Shown here in pieces: positions 37,945-47,125 of a stretch of DNA of 64,000 nt. The stretch is from assembly GCF_014648675.1 (NCBI RefSeq), contig NZ_BMRO01000009.1:1-64000 (forward strand), read 5' to 3'. A program made the translations under genes and the position numbers. Under the pieces are notes generated by a model. It had not been told where the DNA came from. It ran no database searches and saw only the letters and a list, made by a program, of their open reading frames with translations. Source of the DNA: Actinomadura livida. Lineage in GTDB: Bacteria; Actinomycetota; Actinomycetes; Streptosporangiales; Streptosporangiaceae. The stretch's first letter is position 1. The number at the start of each line of letters is the position of its first letter.

Positions 37945-38664
37945 GTGGCGAACCCCGACGAACGGGAAACGCCCGTGAAGCAGCCCCCCGCGCCGCCGCC
38001 GCCTCCTCCGGGACCGCCGCCGGGACCTCCTCCGCCGCCTTTCGGGCCGCCGCCTCCACCGGCGGGGCCGCCCTATGCCGCGTTCCCGCCGCCGGGGCCG
38101 GGGGGTCCGCCTCCGCGGGGCGGGGGCGGGCGCGTGGTGCTCGTCGTCGCCCTCCTGACGTTCGGCCTGCTGCTGGCGGGCGTCGCCGTGTTCCTGGCCG
38201 TCCGGGATGACCGCGGTGAGGGCGGCGAGGGGGGTGGTCCGGTCGTCCTGCGCGAGCCGCTGACGTTCCAGCTCGTGGCGGAGCAGTCCGCGCCGCCCTG
38301 CGCGTCCGGGACCGTCCCCGACGACGGGGCCGGCACCTGCTACCGGCTCGGCCCGGAGCGCATGACGGTCGAGCGGGTGGAGCGCATCGAGGCGGCACTG
38401 CAGGGGCCGGAGGGCGGCCAGGCCGGCTGGACCGTCCAACTGGAACTGACCCCTGCCGACGGCGCGGAGTTCGGGCGGCTGACCGGCAAGGCCGCCGAGC
38501 AGCCCGAGGGGAGCGACGGCAGGCTCATCGCGATGATCGTCGCCGGGACCGTCATCTCGGCCCCCATGGTGCAGGACCCGATCACCGGCGGCGAGGTGAT
38601 GATCAGCGGCGACTTCGACCGGGCGGCGGTGGAGGACCTCGTGCGCCGGATGACCGGCCGGTAG
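37945..38664 (+). CDS. Membrane-anchored SecDF P1-head-like protein
   Basis: A 239-residue protein. Residues 12-60 are almost only Pro and Gly with a few aromatic residues, followed by one membrane helix (about 63-87) and an extracytoplasmic domain. The end of that domain, ISAPMVQDPITGGEVMISGDF, matches the SecD P1-head pattern (SAP...PITGG...I.G.F), and two Cys (about 118 and 131) could form a disulfide. It lacks the RND membrane domain of SecD, so it cannot be a translocation motor; it may be a free-standing head domain acting on exported proteins. Function unknown. Encoded between the ParA-like gene and scpA. Confidence 0.7.
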   Translation: MANPDERETPVKQPPAPPPPPPGPPPGPPPPPFGPPPPPAGPPYAAFPPPGPGGPPPRGGGGRVVLVVALLTFGLLLAGVAVFLAVRDDRGEGGEGGGPVVLREPLTFQLVAEQSAPPCASGTVPDDGAGTCYRLGPERMTVERVERIEAALQGPEGGQAGWTVQLELTPADGAEFGRLTGKAAEQPEGSDGRLIAMIVAGTVISAPMVQDPITGGEVMISGDFDRAAVEDLVRRMTGR

Positions 38665-38748
38665 GGCGCCCGGGGCCCGCGGCACCACCCCTCGGGACCG
38701 GTGGCGGCGCGGTGCGAGCGGTGCCGGGCGCGTGGGACGATGTGGCCG

Positions 38749-39672
38749 GTGAGCACAGCGCGGGAGGTGACCTCCGCTACCGTGAGCGACGTGGACGAGA
38801 CGTCGCCGGAGCCGGAGCGGGAGACCGGGGAGGAGCAGGGGTTCCGCGTCCACCTGGACAACTTCGAGGGGCCGTTCGACCTGCTGCTCGGGCTGATCTC
38901 CAAGCACAAGCTCGACATCACCGAGGTGTCGCTGCACAAGGTCACCGACGACTTCATCGCGCACATCCACTCCTACGGCCGGGACTGGGACCTCGACCAG
39001 GCCAGCCACTTCCTGCTCGTCGCCGCGACCCTGCTGGACCTGAAGGCCGCCCGGCTGCTGCCGTCCGGCGAGGTCGACGACGTGGAGGACCTGGCCCTGC
39101 TGGAGGCCCGCGACCTGCTGTTCGCGCGGCTGCTGCAGTACCGCGCCTACAAGGAGGTCGCGAAGGTGTTCGCGGGGCGGATCGCCGACGCGAGCCGCCG
39201 GTTCCCGCGCCTCGTCCCGATGGAGCCGCGGTTCGCGAACCTGCTGCCGGAGGTGCTGCTCGGCCTCGGGCCCGAGGAGTTCGCCCGCCTCGCCGCCAGG
39301 GCCTTCGCGCCCAAGGAGCCGCCGTCGGTCTCCGTCGAGCACATCTACCAGCCGAGGGCCAGCGTCACCGAGCAGGCCGCGATCGTCGTGGCCCGGCTCC
39401 GCCGGCTCCGGAGCACGACGTTCCGCGTCCTCGCGTCGGACGCCGAGGGCACCTACGAGGTCGTCGCGCGGTTCCTGGCGCTGCTGGAGCTGTACCGGGA
39501 CCAGAACGTCATGTTCGAGCAGCTGGAGCCCCTCGGCGAGCTGCACGTCACCTGGACCGGCACCGACGAGGGCGACGTCGAGGTCGGCGACGACTACGAG
39601 GGCGCCGCCAAGAAGGACGGCGCCGCGGAGCAGGACGAGAAGGATCAGAGGGACGAGGGAGACGATGACTGA
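38749..39672 (+). CDS. scpA: Segregation and condensation protein A
   Basis: A 307-residue kleisin that bridges SMC heads. The N-terminal SMC-binding part shows FRVHLDNFEGPFDLLLGLI and HKLDITEVSLHKVTDDF; the C-terminal winged helix ends near LELYRDQNVMFEQ. The tail is acidic. GTG 38749 is preferred to 38701 because the family start is close to it and a weak -10 (GACGAT) sits 7 bases before. Overlaps scpB by 8 bases. Confidence 0.92.
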   Translation: MSTAREVTSATVSDVDETSPEPERETGEEQGFRVHLDNFEGPFDLLLGLISKHKLDITEVSLHKVTDDFIAHIHSYGRDWDLDQASHFLLVAATLLDLKAARLLPSGEVDDVEDLALLEARDLLFARLLQYRAYKEVAKVFAGRIADASRRFPRLVPMEPRFANLLPEVLLGLGPEEFARLAARAFAPKEPPSVSVEHIYQPRASVTEQAAIVVARLRRLRSTTFRVLASDAEGTYEVVARFLALLELYRDQNVMFEQLEPLGELHVTWTGTDEGDVEVGDDYEGAAKKDGAAEQDEKDQRDEGDDD

Positions 39673-40240
39673 GGAACCCGGCGCGGACGCGCCGGAGCCT
39701 CCGGGCCTGCGGGCCTCCATCGAGGCGATCCTGCTGGTGGTGGACGAGCCGGTCACCGAGCTGACGCTCGCGCAGCTGCTGGAGCGCCCCCGCGGCGAGG
39801 TCGCGGAGACGCTGCGGGAGCTGGCCGCGGAATACACTGAGCAGGGCCGCGGGTTCGACCTCAGGGAGGTCGCGGGCGGCTGGCGGTTCTACACCCGGGA
39901 CGTGTGCGCCCCGGTCGTCGAGCGGTTCGTCACCGACGGGCAGCAGGCGCGGCTCACCCAGGCCGCGCTGGAGACGCTCGCCGTCGTCGCCTACCGGCAG
40001 CCGGTCAGCCGCGCCCGCGTGTCGGCGATCCGCGGCGTCAACAGCGACGGGGTCGTCCGCACCCTGACGCTGCGCGGCCTGATCGAGGACGCCGGGCAGG
40101 ACCCCGAGTCCCAGGCCCACCTGTACCGCACCACCGGGTACTTCCTGGAGCGGCTCGGGCTCCGCGACCTCGACGAGCTGCCCGAGCTCGCCCCCTTCCT
40201 GCCCGATGACCTGCCTGACGACATAGTTGAGGACACGTGA
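39665..40240 (+). CDS. scpB: Segregation and condensation protein B
   Basis: A 191-residue protein of tandem winged helices that dimerises and binds ScpA in the SMC condensin complex. LRASIEAILLVVDEPVTE and QAALETLAVVAYRQPVSRA are the family signatures, followed by the conserved IRGVNSDGVVRTL. It overlaps scpA at the 5' end and the pseudouridine synthase gene by GTGA at the 3' end. Confidence 0.93.
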   Translation: MTEEPGADAPEPPGLRASIEAILLVVDEPVTELTLAQLLERPRGEVAETLRELAAEYTEQGRGFDLREVAGGWRFYTRDVCAPVVERFVTDGQQARLTQAALETLAVVAYRQPVSRARVSAIRGVNSDGVVRTLTLRGLIEDAGQDPESQAHLYRTTGYFLERLGLRDLDELPELAPFLPDDLPDDIVEDT

Positions 40241-40968
40241 CCGAGAACGAGGGCGTGCGGCTGCAGAAGGTCCTGGCCGAGGCCGGGATCGGCAGCCGCC
40301 GCCACTGCGAGGAGCTGATCGGCGAGGGCCGCGTCACCGTCGACGGGAAGAAGGTGTTCCGGTTCGGTGAGCGCGTCGACCCCCGGCGCGCCGTCATCCA
40401 CGTGGACGGCAAGCGCGTCGAGACCCGCGCCGAGATGCGCTACTACGCCATCAACAAGCCCCGCGGGGTGGTGAGCACGATGGCGGACGAACGGGGCCGC
40501 AAGTCCCTCGCCGAGTACGTCGACGTGCCCGAGCGGCTGTTCCACGTCGGCCGCCTGGACACCGACACCGAGGGCCTGATCCTGCTCACCAACGACGGCG
40601 AGCTGTCGCACCGCCTCACCCACCCGAGCTTCGGCGTCGCCAAGACCTACCTGGCGGAGATCCACGGGCCGATCCCCCGCGACCTCGGCAAGCGGCTGCG
40701 GGCCGGCGTGACGCTGGACGACGGGCCCGCCAAGGCCGACCGGTTCCGGGTGTTCGACCAGGTCGGCCGGCGCGTGCTGGTCGAGATCACTTTGCACGAG
40801 GGGCGCAAGCACATCGTGCGGCGGCTGCTGAAGGAGGTCGGGTTCCCGGTCCAGCAGCTCGCCCGAATAGAGTTCGGGCCGATCCGGCTCGGTTCGCTGA
40901 AGCCGGGCACGATGCGGGCGCTGACCGTCCACGAGGTCGGCGAGCTGTACAAGGCCGTGGGGCTGTAG
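40237..40968 (+). CDS. Pseudouridine synthase, RsuA/RluB family
   Basis: A 243-residue rRNA-modifying enzyme. An S4 RNA-binding domain occupies about 3-60 (RLQKVLAEAGIGSRRHCEEL); the catalytic domain contains the active-site Asp in HVGRLDTDTEGLILLTNDGEL (about 105-125). By context (scpAB neighbour) it corresponds to RluB, which modifies 23S rRNA, but RsuA-type action on 16S cannot be excluded. The GTG start overlaps the scpB stop. Confidence 0.92.
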   Translation: MTENEGVRLQKVLAEAGIGSRRHCEELIGEGRVTVDGKKVFRFGERVDPRRAVIHVDGKRVETRAEMRYYAINKPRGVVSTMADERGRKSLAEYVDVPERLFHVGRLDTDTEGLILLTNDGELSHRLTHPSFGVAKTYLAEIHGPIPRDLGKRLRAGVTLDDGPAKADRFRVFDQVGRRVLVEITLHEGRKHIVRRLLKEVGFPVQQLARIEFGPIRLGSLKPGTMRALTVHEVGELYKAVGL

Positions 40969-40997
40969 CACCGGCGGCACGAGGAGGGGGAACGGCT

Positions 40998-41360
40998 ATG
41001 GCGGTACGCGCGGTCCGCGGCGCGACGCAGGTCGACGCCGACGACCGGGACCAGATCCTGGAGGCGACGACGGAGCTCGTCTCCGCGGTGATGGACCGCA
41101 ACGAGCTGAGCACCGACGACGTCATCAGCGTCATCTTCACGACCACGCCGGACCTCACGGCCGAGTTCCCGGCGCTCGCCGCCCGCAAGCTCGGCTTCCA
41201 CGAGGTGCCGCTGCTGTGCGCGTCGGAGATCGCCGTGCCGGCGGCGCTGCCCCGGGTCATCCGGCTGATGGCCCACATCGAGACGTCCCGGCCGCGCTCC
41301 GCCGTCCAGCACGTGTACCTGCGCGGCGCGACGGCGCTCCGCCTCGACATCGCCCAGTGA
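40998..41360 (+). CDS. aroH: Chorismate mutase, AroH type
   Basis: A 120-residue monofunctional trimeric chorismate mutase that makes prephenate for Phe and Tyr synthesis. AVRAVRGATQVDADD holds the active-site Arg near residue 6, LLCASEIAV the catalytic Glu, and PRVIRLMAH the second Arg; the Tyr near the C-terminus is in HVYLRGA. The gene directly precedes tyrA, which uses the product. Confidence 0.93.
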   Translation: MAVRAVRGATQVDADDRDQILEATTELVSAVMDRNELSTDDVISVIFTTTPDLTAEFPALAARKLGFHEVPLLCASEIAVPAALPRVIRLMAHIETSRPRSAVQHVYLRGATALRLDIAQ

Positions 41361-41376
41361 CCCGTCCGGAGGGCAG

Positions 41377-41382
41377 TAGGCT
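41377..41382 (+). promoter_or_regulatory. Leaderless -10 element TAGGCT for tyrA
   Basis: TAGGCT lies 7 bases before GTG 41390 and suggests that tyrA has its own leaderless transcript besides read-through from aroH. Confidence 0.4.
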
Positions 41383-41389
41383 GACCGGC

Positions 41390-42481
41390 GTGAGTGAGGA
41401 CGCGGCGGCGCGGCGCATCATCGTGGTCGGGACGGGGCTGATCGGGACGTCGATCGCCCTGGCCATGCGGGAGCGGGGCGCCGAGGTGCTGCTGACCGAC
41501 CGGGACGCGGCCGCGCTGGCGATGGCGGTCGAGCTCGGCGCCGGCGACCGGCTGCCGGACGGTGCGGCCGCCGGGCCCGCCGATCTGGCGGTGCTCGCGG
41601 TGCCGCCGGCGGCGGTGGCGGTGACGCTGCTGGACGCGCAGAAGCGCGGCCTCGCCACCGCCTACACCGACGTGGCGAGCGTGAAGGCGCTGCCGCTGGC
41701 GCAGGCGGCCGAGCTGGGCTGCGACCTGACGACGTTCGTGGCGGGGCACCCCCTCGCGGGCAGGGAGCGGTCCGGGCCGGGCGCGGCCCGCGCGGACCTG
41801 TTCCTCGGCCGCCCTTGGGCGCTGTGCGCGCCGCCGGAGGCGACGCCGGAGACCGTCGCGGCCGTCACGGGCCTGGTGAAGGCGTGCGGCGGGACGCCGG
41901 TGCAGGTGGACGCCGCCGAGCACGACCGGGCCGTCGCGCTGGTGTCGCACGGCCCGCACGTGGTGTCGGCCGCCGTCGCCGCCCGGCTCACCGGCGCGGA
42001 CGACACGGCGCTCGGGCTCGCCGGGCAGGGCGTCCGGGACGTCACCCGGATCGCGGCCAGCGACCCGCGGCTGTGGATCGGGATCCTGTCGGCGAACTCA
42101 GAGCCGGTCGCGGACGTGCTGGAGGCCGTCGCGACCGATCTGGCGGTGGCGGCGTCGCTGCTGCGCGACGGCAGCGAGGAGGCCGCCGCGCACGTGGCGG
42201 ACCTGCTGCTGCGCGGCAACGCGGGCCGCTCCCGCATCCCCGGCAAGCACGGCGGGGACCAGCCCGCCTACGCGACCGTCCAGGTGGTCATCCCGGACCG
42301 TCCCGGCGAACTCGCGATGATCTTCCAGGCGGCGGGGATCGCGGGCGTCAACATCGAGGACGTGACGATCGAGCACTCGCCGGGCCGCCCGCTGGGCGTG
42401 CTGGAGCTGTCGGTGGTGCCGGAGGCGGCCGAGGGGCTCGCCGCCGAGCTGCGCGCCCGCGGCTGGTCGGTGCCCGGCTAG
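41390..42481 (+). CDS. tyrA: Prephenate dehydrogenase with ACT domain
   Basis: A 363-residue NAD(P)-dependent enzyme converting prephenate to 4-hydroxyphenylpyruvate for tyrosine. The Rossmann motif is [15 protein letters not shown] (about 12-26); [16 protein letters not shown] contains the catalytic His, and [14 protein letters not shown] follows. The C-terminus (about 290-355) is an ACT domain, [16 protein letters not shown], that senses amino acids for feedback control. The GTG is fixed by the -10 hexamer before it. Confidence 0.92.
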   Translation: MSEDAAARRIIVVGTGLIGTSIALAMRERGAEVLLTDRDAAALAMAVELGAGDRLPDGAAAGPADLAVLAVPPAAVAVTLLDAQKRGLATAYTDVASVKALPLAQAAELGCDLTTFVAGHPLAGRERSGPGAARADLFLGRPWALCAPPEATPETVAAVTGLVKACGGTPVQVDAAEHDRAVALVSHGPHVVSAAVAARLTGADDTALGLAGQGVRDVTRIAASDPRLWIGILSANSEPVADVLEAVATDLAVAASLLRDGSEEAAAHVADLLLRGNAGRSRIPGKHGGDQPAYATVQVVIPDRPGELAMIFQAAGIAGVNIEDVTIEHSPGRPLGVLELSVVPEAAEGLAAELRARGWSVPG

Positions 42482-42486
42482 GGGCC

Positions 42487-42538
42487 GGGGAGTCGGCCCG
42501 GGGAGTCGGCCCGGGGAGTCGGCCCGGGGAGTCGGCGC
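42487..42538 (+). repeat. Four tandem 13-bp repeats
   Basis: Four copies of GGGGAGTCGGCCC (the last ending GCGC) follow the tyrA stop by 5 bases and precede the cmk leader. The number of units may vary between strains; the array could fold as alternating GGGCCG hairpins. Confidence 0.85.
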
Positions 42539-42667
42539 GGAACGGTAGCCTGGTTCGCCGGGGCCCGTCCGGGGGGAACCCGCGCGCCGGCGCGGCGGAG
42601 AGCGCCGCCCGGCCCGCCCGCGGCCTCGCGCCGGAGGGCGCTCCAACGGAACAGAGAGGGAGCGATC

Positions 42668-43330
42668 GTGCCGCTCGTCATCGCCATGGACGGACCCTCC
42701 GGGTCGGGCAAGTCCAGCGCGTCCAAGGGCGTCGCCCGCGCACTGGGCCTCCGTTACCTGGACACCGGCGCGATGTACCGCGCCATGACGTGGTGGATGC
42801 TCCAGCACGGCGTTCCGGTCGAGGACGGCGGGGCCGTCGCGGCCCGCGCGCTCGAACCGGCCATCGAGTCCGGCACCGACCCGGACGCGCCGACGATCAC
42901 GGTGGACGGGACGGACGTGTCCGGCCCGATCCGCACCCGCGAGGTGACGAACGCGGTCAGCGCCGTCAGTTCCGTCCCCGCGGTCCGCACCCGGCTCGTC
43001 GAGCTGCAGCGCGAGATCATCGGGACGGGCGGCATCGTGGTGGAGGGGCGCGACATCGGCACGGTCGTCGCCCCGGACGCGCCGGTCAAGGTGTACCTGA
43101 CCGCCAGCGAGGAGGCGCGCGCGGCGCGCCGTGCGAAGGACCTCGCGGCAGACCCGGGGGCCACGGTGACCGTCACGCAGGCCGAGCAGGCGCGGCGCGA
43201 CCGCCTGGACTCCACCCGGAAGGCGTCCCCGCTGACCAGGGCCGGGGACGCGCACGAGATCGACTCGACGGAGCTGAGCCTGAGCGAGGTCGTCGAGACG
43301 ATCGTGCGGCTCGCCAAAGAGCAAGAGTGA
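42668..43330 (+). CDS. cmk: Cytidylate kinase
   Basis: A 220-residue kinase that phosphorylates CMP and dCMP. The P-loop is [10 protein letters not shown] (8-17), the substrate region [14 protein letters not shown] (31-44), and [14 protein letters not shown] (about 119-132) the conserved nucleotide-specificity segment. GAGGGAG lies upstream of the GTG. It precedes der, as in most actinobacteria. Confidence 0.95.
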   Translation: MPLVIAMDGPSGSGKSSASKGVARALGLRYLDTGAMYRAMTWWMLQHGVPVEDGGAVAARALEPAIESGTDPDAPTITVDGTDVSGPIRTREVTNAVSAVSSVPAVRTRLVELQREIIGTGGIVVEGRDIGTVVAPDAPVKVYLTASEEARAARRAKDLAADPGATVTVTQAEQARRDRLDSTRKASPLTRAGDAHEIDSTELSLSEVVETIVRLAKEQE

Positions 43331-43365
43331 GCGGGCGGCCTGAGGGCCCCCGCGGAGACGGGACA

Positions 43366-44751
43366 GTGAGCGATTACGAGATCGAGACGGTGGACGTCGT
43401 CGAGGACGTCCCCGAGGACGCGGGCCCCGCGCCGGTCGTGGCGGTGGTGGGGCGGCCGAACGTCGGCAAGTCGACCCTGGTCAACCGGATCCTCGGCCGC
43501 CGCGAGGCCGTCGTGGAGGACGTCCCCGGAGTGACCCGCGACCGCGTCGCCTACGACGCGACGTGGAGCGGGCGCCGGTTCACCGTCGTCGACACCGGCG
43601 GGTGGCTGCCCGACTCGACCGGGCTGGCCGCGGCGATCGCCGAGCAGGCGCGGCTGGCGGTCGAGCTGGCGGACGTCGTGCTGTTCGTCGTGGACGCGAC
43701 CGTCGGCGCCACCGACGTGGACGAGGCCGTGGTGGAGATCCTGCGCCGCTCCGGCAAGCCGGTGGTGCTGGTCGCGAACAAGGTCGACGGCGTGGCCGCC
43801 GAGTCCGACGCGGCGCTGCTGTGGTCGCTCGGCATCGGCGAGCCGCACCCGGTCAGCGCGCTGCACGGGCGCGGCAGCGGCGACCTGCTCGACGCGGTGC
43901 TGGCGGCACTGCCGGACGAGGCGCCCCCCGAGACGTTCGGCGAGCCGGGCGGGCCGCGCCGGGTCGCGCTGCTGGGCCGCCCGAACGTCGGCAAGTCGAG
44001 CCTGCTGAACCAGCTGGCGGGGGAGCAGCGGGCCGTCGTGGACGCGGTGGCGGGCACGACCCGCGACCCCGTCGACGAGCTGATCGAGCTCGGCGGCAAG
44101 ACGTGGCGGTTCATCGACACGGCCGGGATCCGGCGGCGGCACCGGGAGAACCAGGGCGCCGACTTCTACGCCACGCTGCGCACCCGGTCGGCGCTGGAGC
44201 GCGCCGAGGTCGCGGTCGTGCTGGTGGACGCCGACCAGCCGCTCGCCGAGCAGGACCTGCGGATCATCTCCATGGTGGTCGAGTCGGGCCGGTCGCTCGT
44301 CATCGCCTACAACAAGTGGGACCTGCTGGACGAGGAGCGCCGCCACTACCTCGAACGGGAGATCGACCGGCAGCTCCACAACGCGCGGTGGGCGCCGCGC
44401 GTGAACATCTCCGCCAAGACCGGGCGGCACATGGAGAAGCTCGTGCCGGCGATCGAGACGGCGCTGGAGGGCTGGGGCACCCGCGTCCCCACGTCCAAGC
44501 TGAACCAGTTCTTCGCCGACCTGGTGAACGCGCACCCGCATCCGGTGCGCGGCGGCAAGCAGCCGCGCGTGCTGTTCGCGACGCAGGCGGGCGTGCGGCC
44601 CCCGCGGTTCGTGCTGTTCACGTCCGGGTTCCTGGAGGAGGGGTACCGGCGGTTCATCGAGCGGCGGCTGCGCGAGGAGTTCGGCTTCGCCGGGACGCCG
44701 CTCGACATCAGCATGAAGATCCGCGAGAAGCGCGGCAAGAACCGCAAGTGA
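43366..44751 (+). CDS. der: GTPase Der (EngA)
   Basis: A 461-residue GTPase with two tandem G domains needed for 50S subunit assembly. The first P-loop is GRPNVGKST (29-37), the second GRPNVGKSS (about 204-212); NKVD and NKWD are the G4 motifs. The C-terminal KH-like domain covers about 375-455. The basic tail [11 protein letters not shown] is typical. A strong terminator 17 bases after the stop closes the operon. Confidence 0.96.
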   Translation: MSDYEIETVDVVEDVPEDAGPAPVVAVVGRPNVGKSTLVNRILGRREAVVEDVPGVTRDRVAYDATWSGRRFTVVDTGGWLPDSTGLAAAIAEQARLAVELADVVLFVVDATVGATDVDEAVVEILRRSGKPVVLVANKVDGVAAESDAALLWSLGIGEPHPVSALHGRGSGDLLDAVLAALPDEAPPETFGEPGGPRRVALLGRPNVGKSSLLNQLAGEQRAVVDAVAGTTRDPVDELIELGGKTWRFIDTAGIRRRHRENQGADFYATLRTRSALERAEVAVVLVDADQPLAEQDLRIISMVVESGRSLVIAYNKWDLLDEERRHYLEREIDRQLHNARWAPRVNISAKTGRHMEKLVPAIETALEGWGTRVPTSKLNQFFADLVNAHPHPVRGGKQPRVLFATQAGVRPPRFVLFTSGFLEEGYRRFIERRLREEFGFAGTPLDISMKIREKRGKNRK

Positions 44752-44768
44752 CCGAAATATTCGCCGTC

Positions 44769-44800
44769 CGGCCCGCCCGGGATCTTTCCCGGGCGGGCCG
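44769..44800 (+). terminator. der operon terminator (14-bp perfect stem)
   Basis: CGGCCCGCCCGGGA (44769-44782) and TCCCGGGCGGGCCG (44787-44800) pair perfectly around a TCTT loop. Confidence 0.8.
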
Positions 44801-44921
44801 CGGCATGTCAGTATGCATCCTGCGGGCCGTGAGTAAGTCTTCCATTACTCGCTGATCCCGCAAGTGGTGTTCGGCCGGTGACCGGGGTGTCCGGCATCGG
44901 GAGCGGGTCGAGGGGTACGAC

Positions 44922-45125
44922 GTGAAGCTCTTGCTGCTGATCTCCTGTGCGGTCGTCTGCGTGGCGCTGAGCTTCGCGTGGCGGGAGCCGTGGATCGGCG
45001 GCATCGGCCTCCTGATCGCCTTCGTGGCGATGTTCACCGACCGCGACGACGTGCGGCTCGACGACGAGCGCGGCAGCTACGAGACGACCAAGTCCGTCCG
45101 CAACATGCGCAGGCGCGACCGGTAG
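44922..45125 (+). CDS. Small two-helix membrane protein
   Basis: A 67-residue protein: two hydrophobic helices (about 2-19 and 24-39) followed by a charged cytoplasmic tail rich in Arg and Asp. GAGGGG upstream of the GTG supports translation. No known family recognised; it stands alone after the der terminator and converges on the next membrane protein gene. Confidence 0.6.
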   Translation: MKLLLLISCAVVCVALSFAWREPWIGGIGLLIAFVAMFTDRDDVRLDDERGSYETTKSVRNMRRRDR

Positions 45126-45160
45126 CCGTTCCGATCTGAGAAGCGCGCCGGTGCGTCCGA

Positions 45161-45784
45161 TCAGCGGTCGTAGCGGTGCTCGCCCGCGACCGGCTGGTCG
45201 CCGTATCCCGGCGGGGACGACGCCGGCCCCGGCGGGTTCTCCCGCGCGTAGCGTCCGTACACCAGCGGCTGCGTGGTGCCCGAGCCCGGCCGTTCGGCCT
45301 CCTGCGCTTCGGCGGACTCGCGTGCCGCCTCCCGGGCGCCGACCACGGCGAAGCGGCCGAGCGCCAGGCCGGCGAGGAACGCGATGACGACGCCGAGCCC
45401 GGTGAACCCGGCGAGCTGCTCGGCGATCCGCTGGCCCTCGCCCGTCCCGAGCGGGGCGCCGACACCGGAGGCGTCCCACAGGGAGGCGACGGTGTGCCCG
45501 ACGGCGAACCAGGCGCCGCCGAGCGCGGCGAGCCAGGCGCCGAACATCGCGAACACGCGGTTGGCGCCCGCGAGCACGATCAGGCCGCCCAGCACGACGG
45601 CCGCCGCGGGGGCGATGCTGAGCTGGAGCCGGTCGGTGTCGTAGACCCACGTCTCGTCCGGTGCGAAGCCGAAGCCGAAGTACGGGCCGGCGAAGGGCAG
45701 CAGTCCGCCCCACAGGCCGAGCAGCACCAGCAGCGTCCCGCTGAGCAGGCCCCGGGTGCGGGGTGCGCGCATGGTCCCAGTCAT
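45161..45784 (-). CDS. Four-helix membrane protein of unknown function
   Basis: A 207-residue protein with four predicted membrane helices (about 12-35, 55-75, 78-98 and 126-146) and a hydrophilic C-terminal tail rich in Pro, Gly and Tyr. AGGAGG lies 7 bases before the ATG at 45784; the ATG six bases earlier is too close to that site, so 45784 is preferred. Function unknown. Confidence 0.65.
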   Translation of the reverse strand: MTGTMRAPRTRGLLSGTLLVLLGLWGGLLPFAGPYFGFGFAPDETWVYDTDRLQLSIAPAAAVVLGGLIVLAGANRVFAMFGAWLAALGGAWFAVGHTVASLWDASGVGAPLGTGEGQRIAEQLAGFTGLGVVIAFLAGLALGRFAVVGAREAARESAEAQEAERPGSGTTQPLVYGRYARENPPGPASSPPGYGDQPVAGEHRYDR

Positions 45785-45873
45785 GATCATTCCTCCTGAC
45801 CGGGCGGGGGATTTTGTTTGAATCACCCAATACCCGGAGCAATCCACTCCACACAGCCGGGAAAGGCCCTCGC

Positions 45874-47025
45874 ATGAACGCGGAGATCACCGCGAAGATC
45901 ACCATCGTGTACGCGCGGGAGGAGCCGCCGGATCACTGGGCGGCCGCGGTCTTCCTCGCCGGGCCGACGCCCCGCTCCGCGGACGTCCCGTCGTGGCGGC
46001 CCGAGGCGGTGGCGGAGCTCCGCCACCGGTGGCGCGGGGACGGGCGGCTCGTCGTGTTCGTCCCGGAGGACCGGCACGGCCGCTACCCGGACTACGACGC
46101 CCAGGTCGGCTGGGAGGAGCGCTGCCTGCACCTTTCCGACGAGGTGATCTTCTGGGTCCCGCGCGACCTGGCCACCATGCCCGCGTTCACCACGAACGTG
46201 GAGTGGGGGATGTGGCACGACAGCGGGCGCGCGGTGTTCGGCGCGCCGCCCGGGGCTCCGCGGAACCGCTACCTGCTGCACTACGCCGCCGCGTCCGGCG
46301 TGCCGGCGGCGGCCGACCTCGCGGAGACGGTCGCGGTCGCGCTCGCGCGGATCGGCGCCGGCGCCGCCCGGCGGGGCGGGGAACGGGCGGTCCCGCTGCT
46401 GCTCTGGCGCGAACGGCCCTTCCAGGACTGGTACATGGCGCAGCGGAGGGCGGGGAACGAGCTGCTCGGCGCCCGGGTGGTGTTCCGGTTCGGGGTGTGC
46501 TGGGGCCTGCACGTCCGGATGCGGGTGGCGGCCGAGGACCGGGTGAAGGACAACGAGGTCGTCATCGGACGGCCCGACGTGTCGGCCGTCGTCCTCCACC
46601 GCCCCGGCCGGACGCTGGACGACACCGAGATCGTGCTCGTCCGCGAGTTCCGCAGCCCGTGCGCGGACGGGTTCGTCCACGAGCTGCCCGGCGGCTCCGG
46701 GCCCGGCAGGGCGCTGGAGAACGCGCTGGCGGAGGTCGCCGAGGAGACCGGGCTCGTGCTGGCCCCGGCGCGGCTCCGCGAGCACGGGACGCGGCAGGTG
46801 AACGCCACGATGTCCGCGCACCGGGCGCACCTGTTCTCGGCCGAGGTCACCGAGGACGAGCTGGTGCGGCTGCGCGGGTCCGGCCCGCACGGGGCGGCGG
46901 CGGAGGGGGAGCGCACCTACGTGGAGGTGACCCCGTTCGGCCGCATCCGGCGGGAGCGGCTCGTGGACTGGGCCACCCTCGGCATGATCGCGGAAGCCCT
47001 GCTGGAGCCGGCGCCCGGTGCCTGA
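45874..47025 (+). CDS. Nucleoside 2-deoxyribosyltransferase-like domain fused to Nudix domain
   Basis: A 383-residue two-domain protein. The N-terminal ~150 residues match the Nuc_deoxyri_tr2 type: VFLAGPTPRS (26-35), SWRPEAV, FVPEDRHGRYPDY, WEERCLHLSDEVIFWVPRDL and PAFTTNVEWG. The C-terminal part (about 225-365) is a Nudix domain with ELPGGSGPG and EVAEETGL; the box keeps the E-E-x-G metal ligands but lacks the usual Arg-Glu and first Glu spacing, so activity may be altered. The combination suggests processing or repair of a modified nucleotide, which is inference. Single gene, ATG 45874 after GGGAAAGG. Confidence 0.78.
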   Translation: MNAEITAKITIVYAREEPPDHWAAAVFLAGPTPRSADVPSWRPEAVAELRHRWRGDGRLVVFVPEDRHGRYPDYDAQVGWEERCLHLSDEVIFWVPRDLATMPAFTTNVEWGMWHDSGRAVFGAPPGAPRNRYLLHYAAASGVPAAADLAETVAVALARIGAGAARRGGERAVPLLLWRERPFQDWYMAQRRAGNELLGARVVFRFGVCWGLHVRMRVAAEDRVKDNEVVIGRPDVSAVVLHRPGRTLDDTEIVLVREFRSPCADGFVHELPGGSGPGRALENALAEVAEETGLVLAPARLREHGTRQVNATMSAHRAHLFSAEVTEDELVRLRGSGPHGAAAEGERTYVEVTPFGRIRRERLVDWATLGMIAEALLEPAPGA

Positions 47026-47112
47026 TCGGCTCTCGCATCTGCCAGCCTAAGAGTCTGTGTTACCGGCATCTGCTGGTTTCGGAGCGGTCTATAACCGGCA
47101 TCTGCGGAAGGG

Positions 47113-47118
47113 TACGCT
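47113..47118 (+). promoter_or_regulatory. Leaderless -10 element TACGCT
   Basis: TACGCT lies 7 bases before GTG 47126, the first gene of the molybdate module. Confidence 0.45.
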
Positions 47119-47125
47119 GGGTGGC

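Noticed and set aside
41815-42660. Upstream extension of the der frame through tyrA and cmk
   Set aside because: Out-of-frame Arg/Gly-rich translation of other genes; der starts at GTG 43366.
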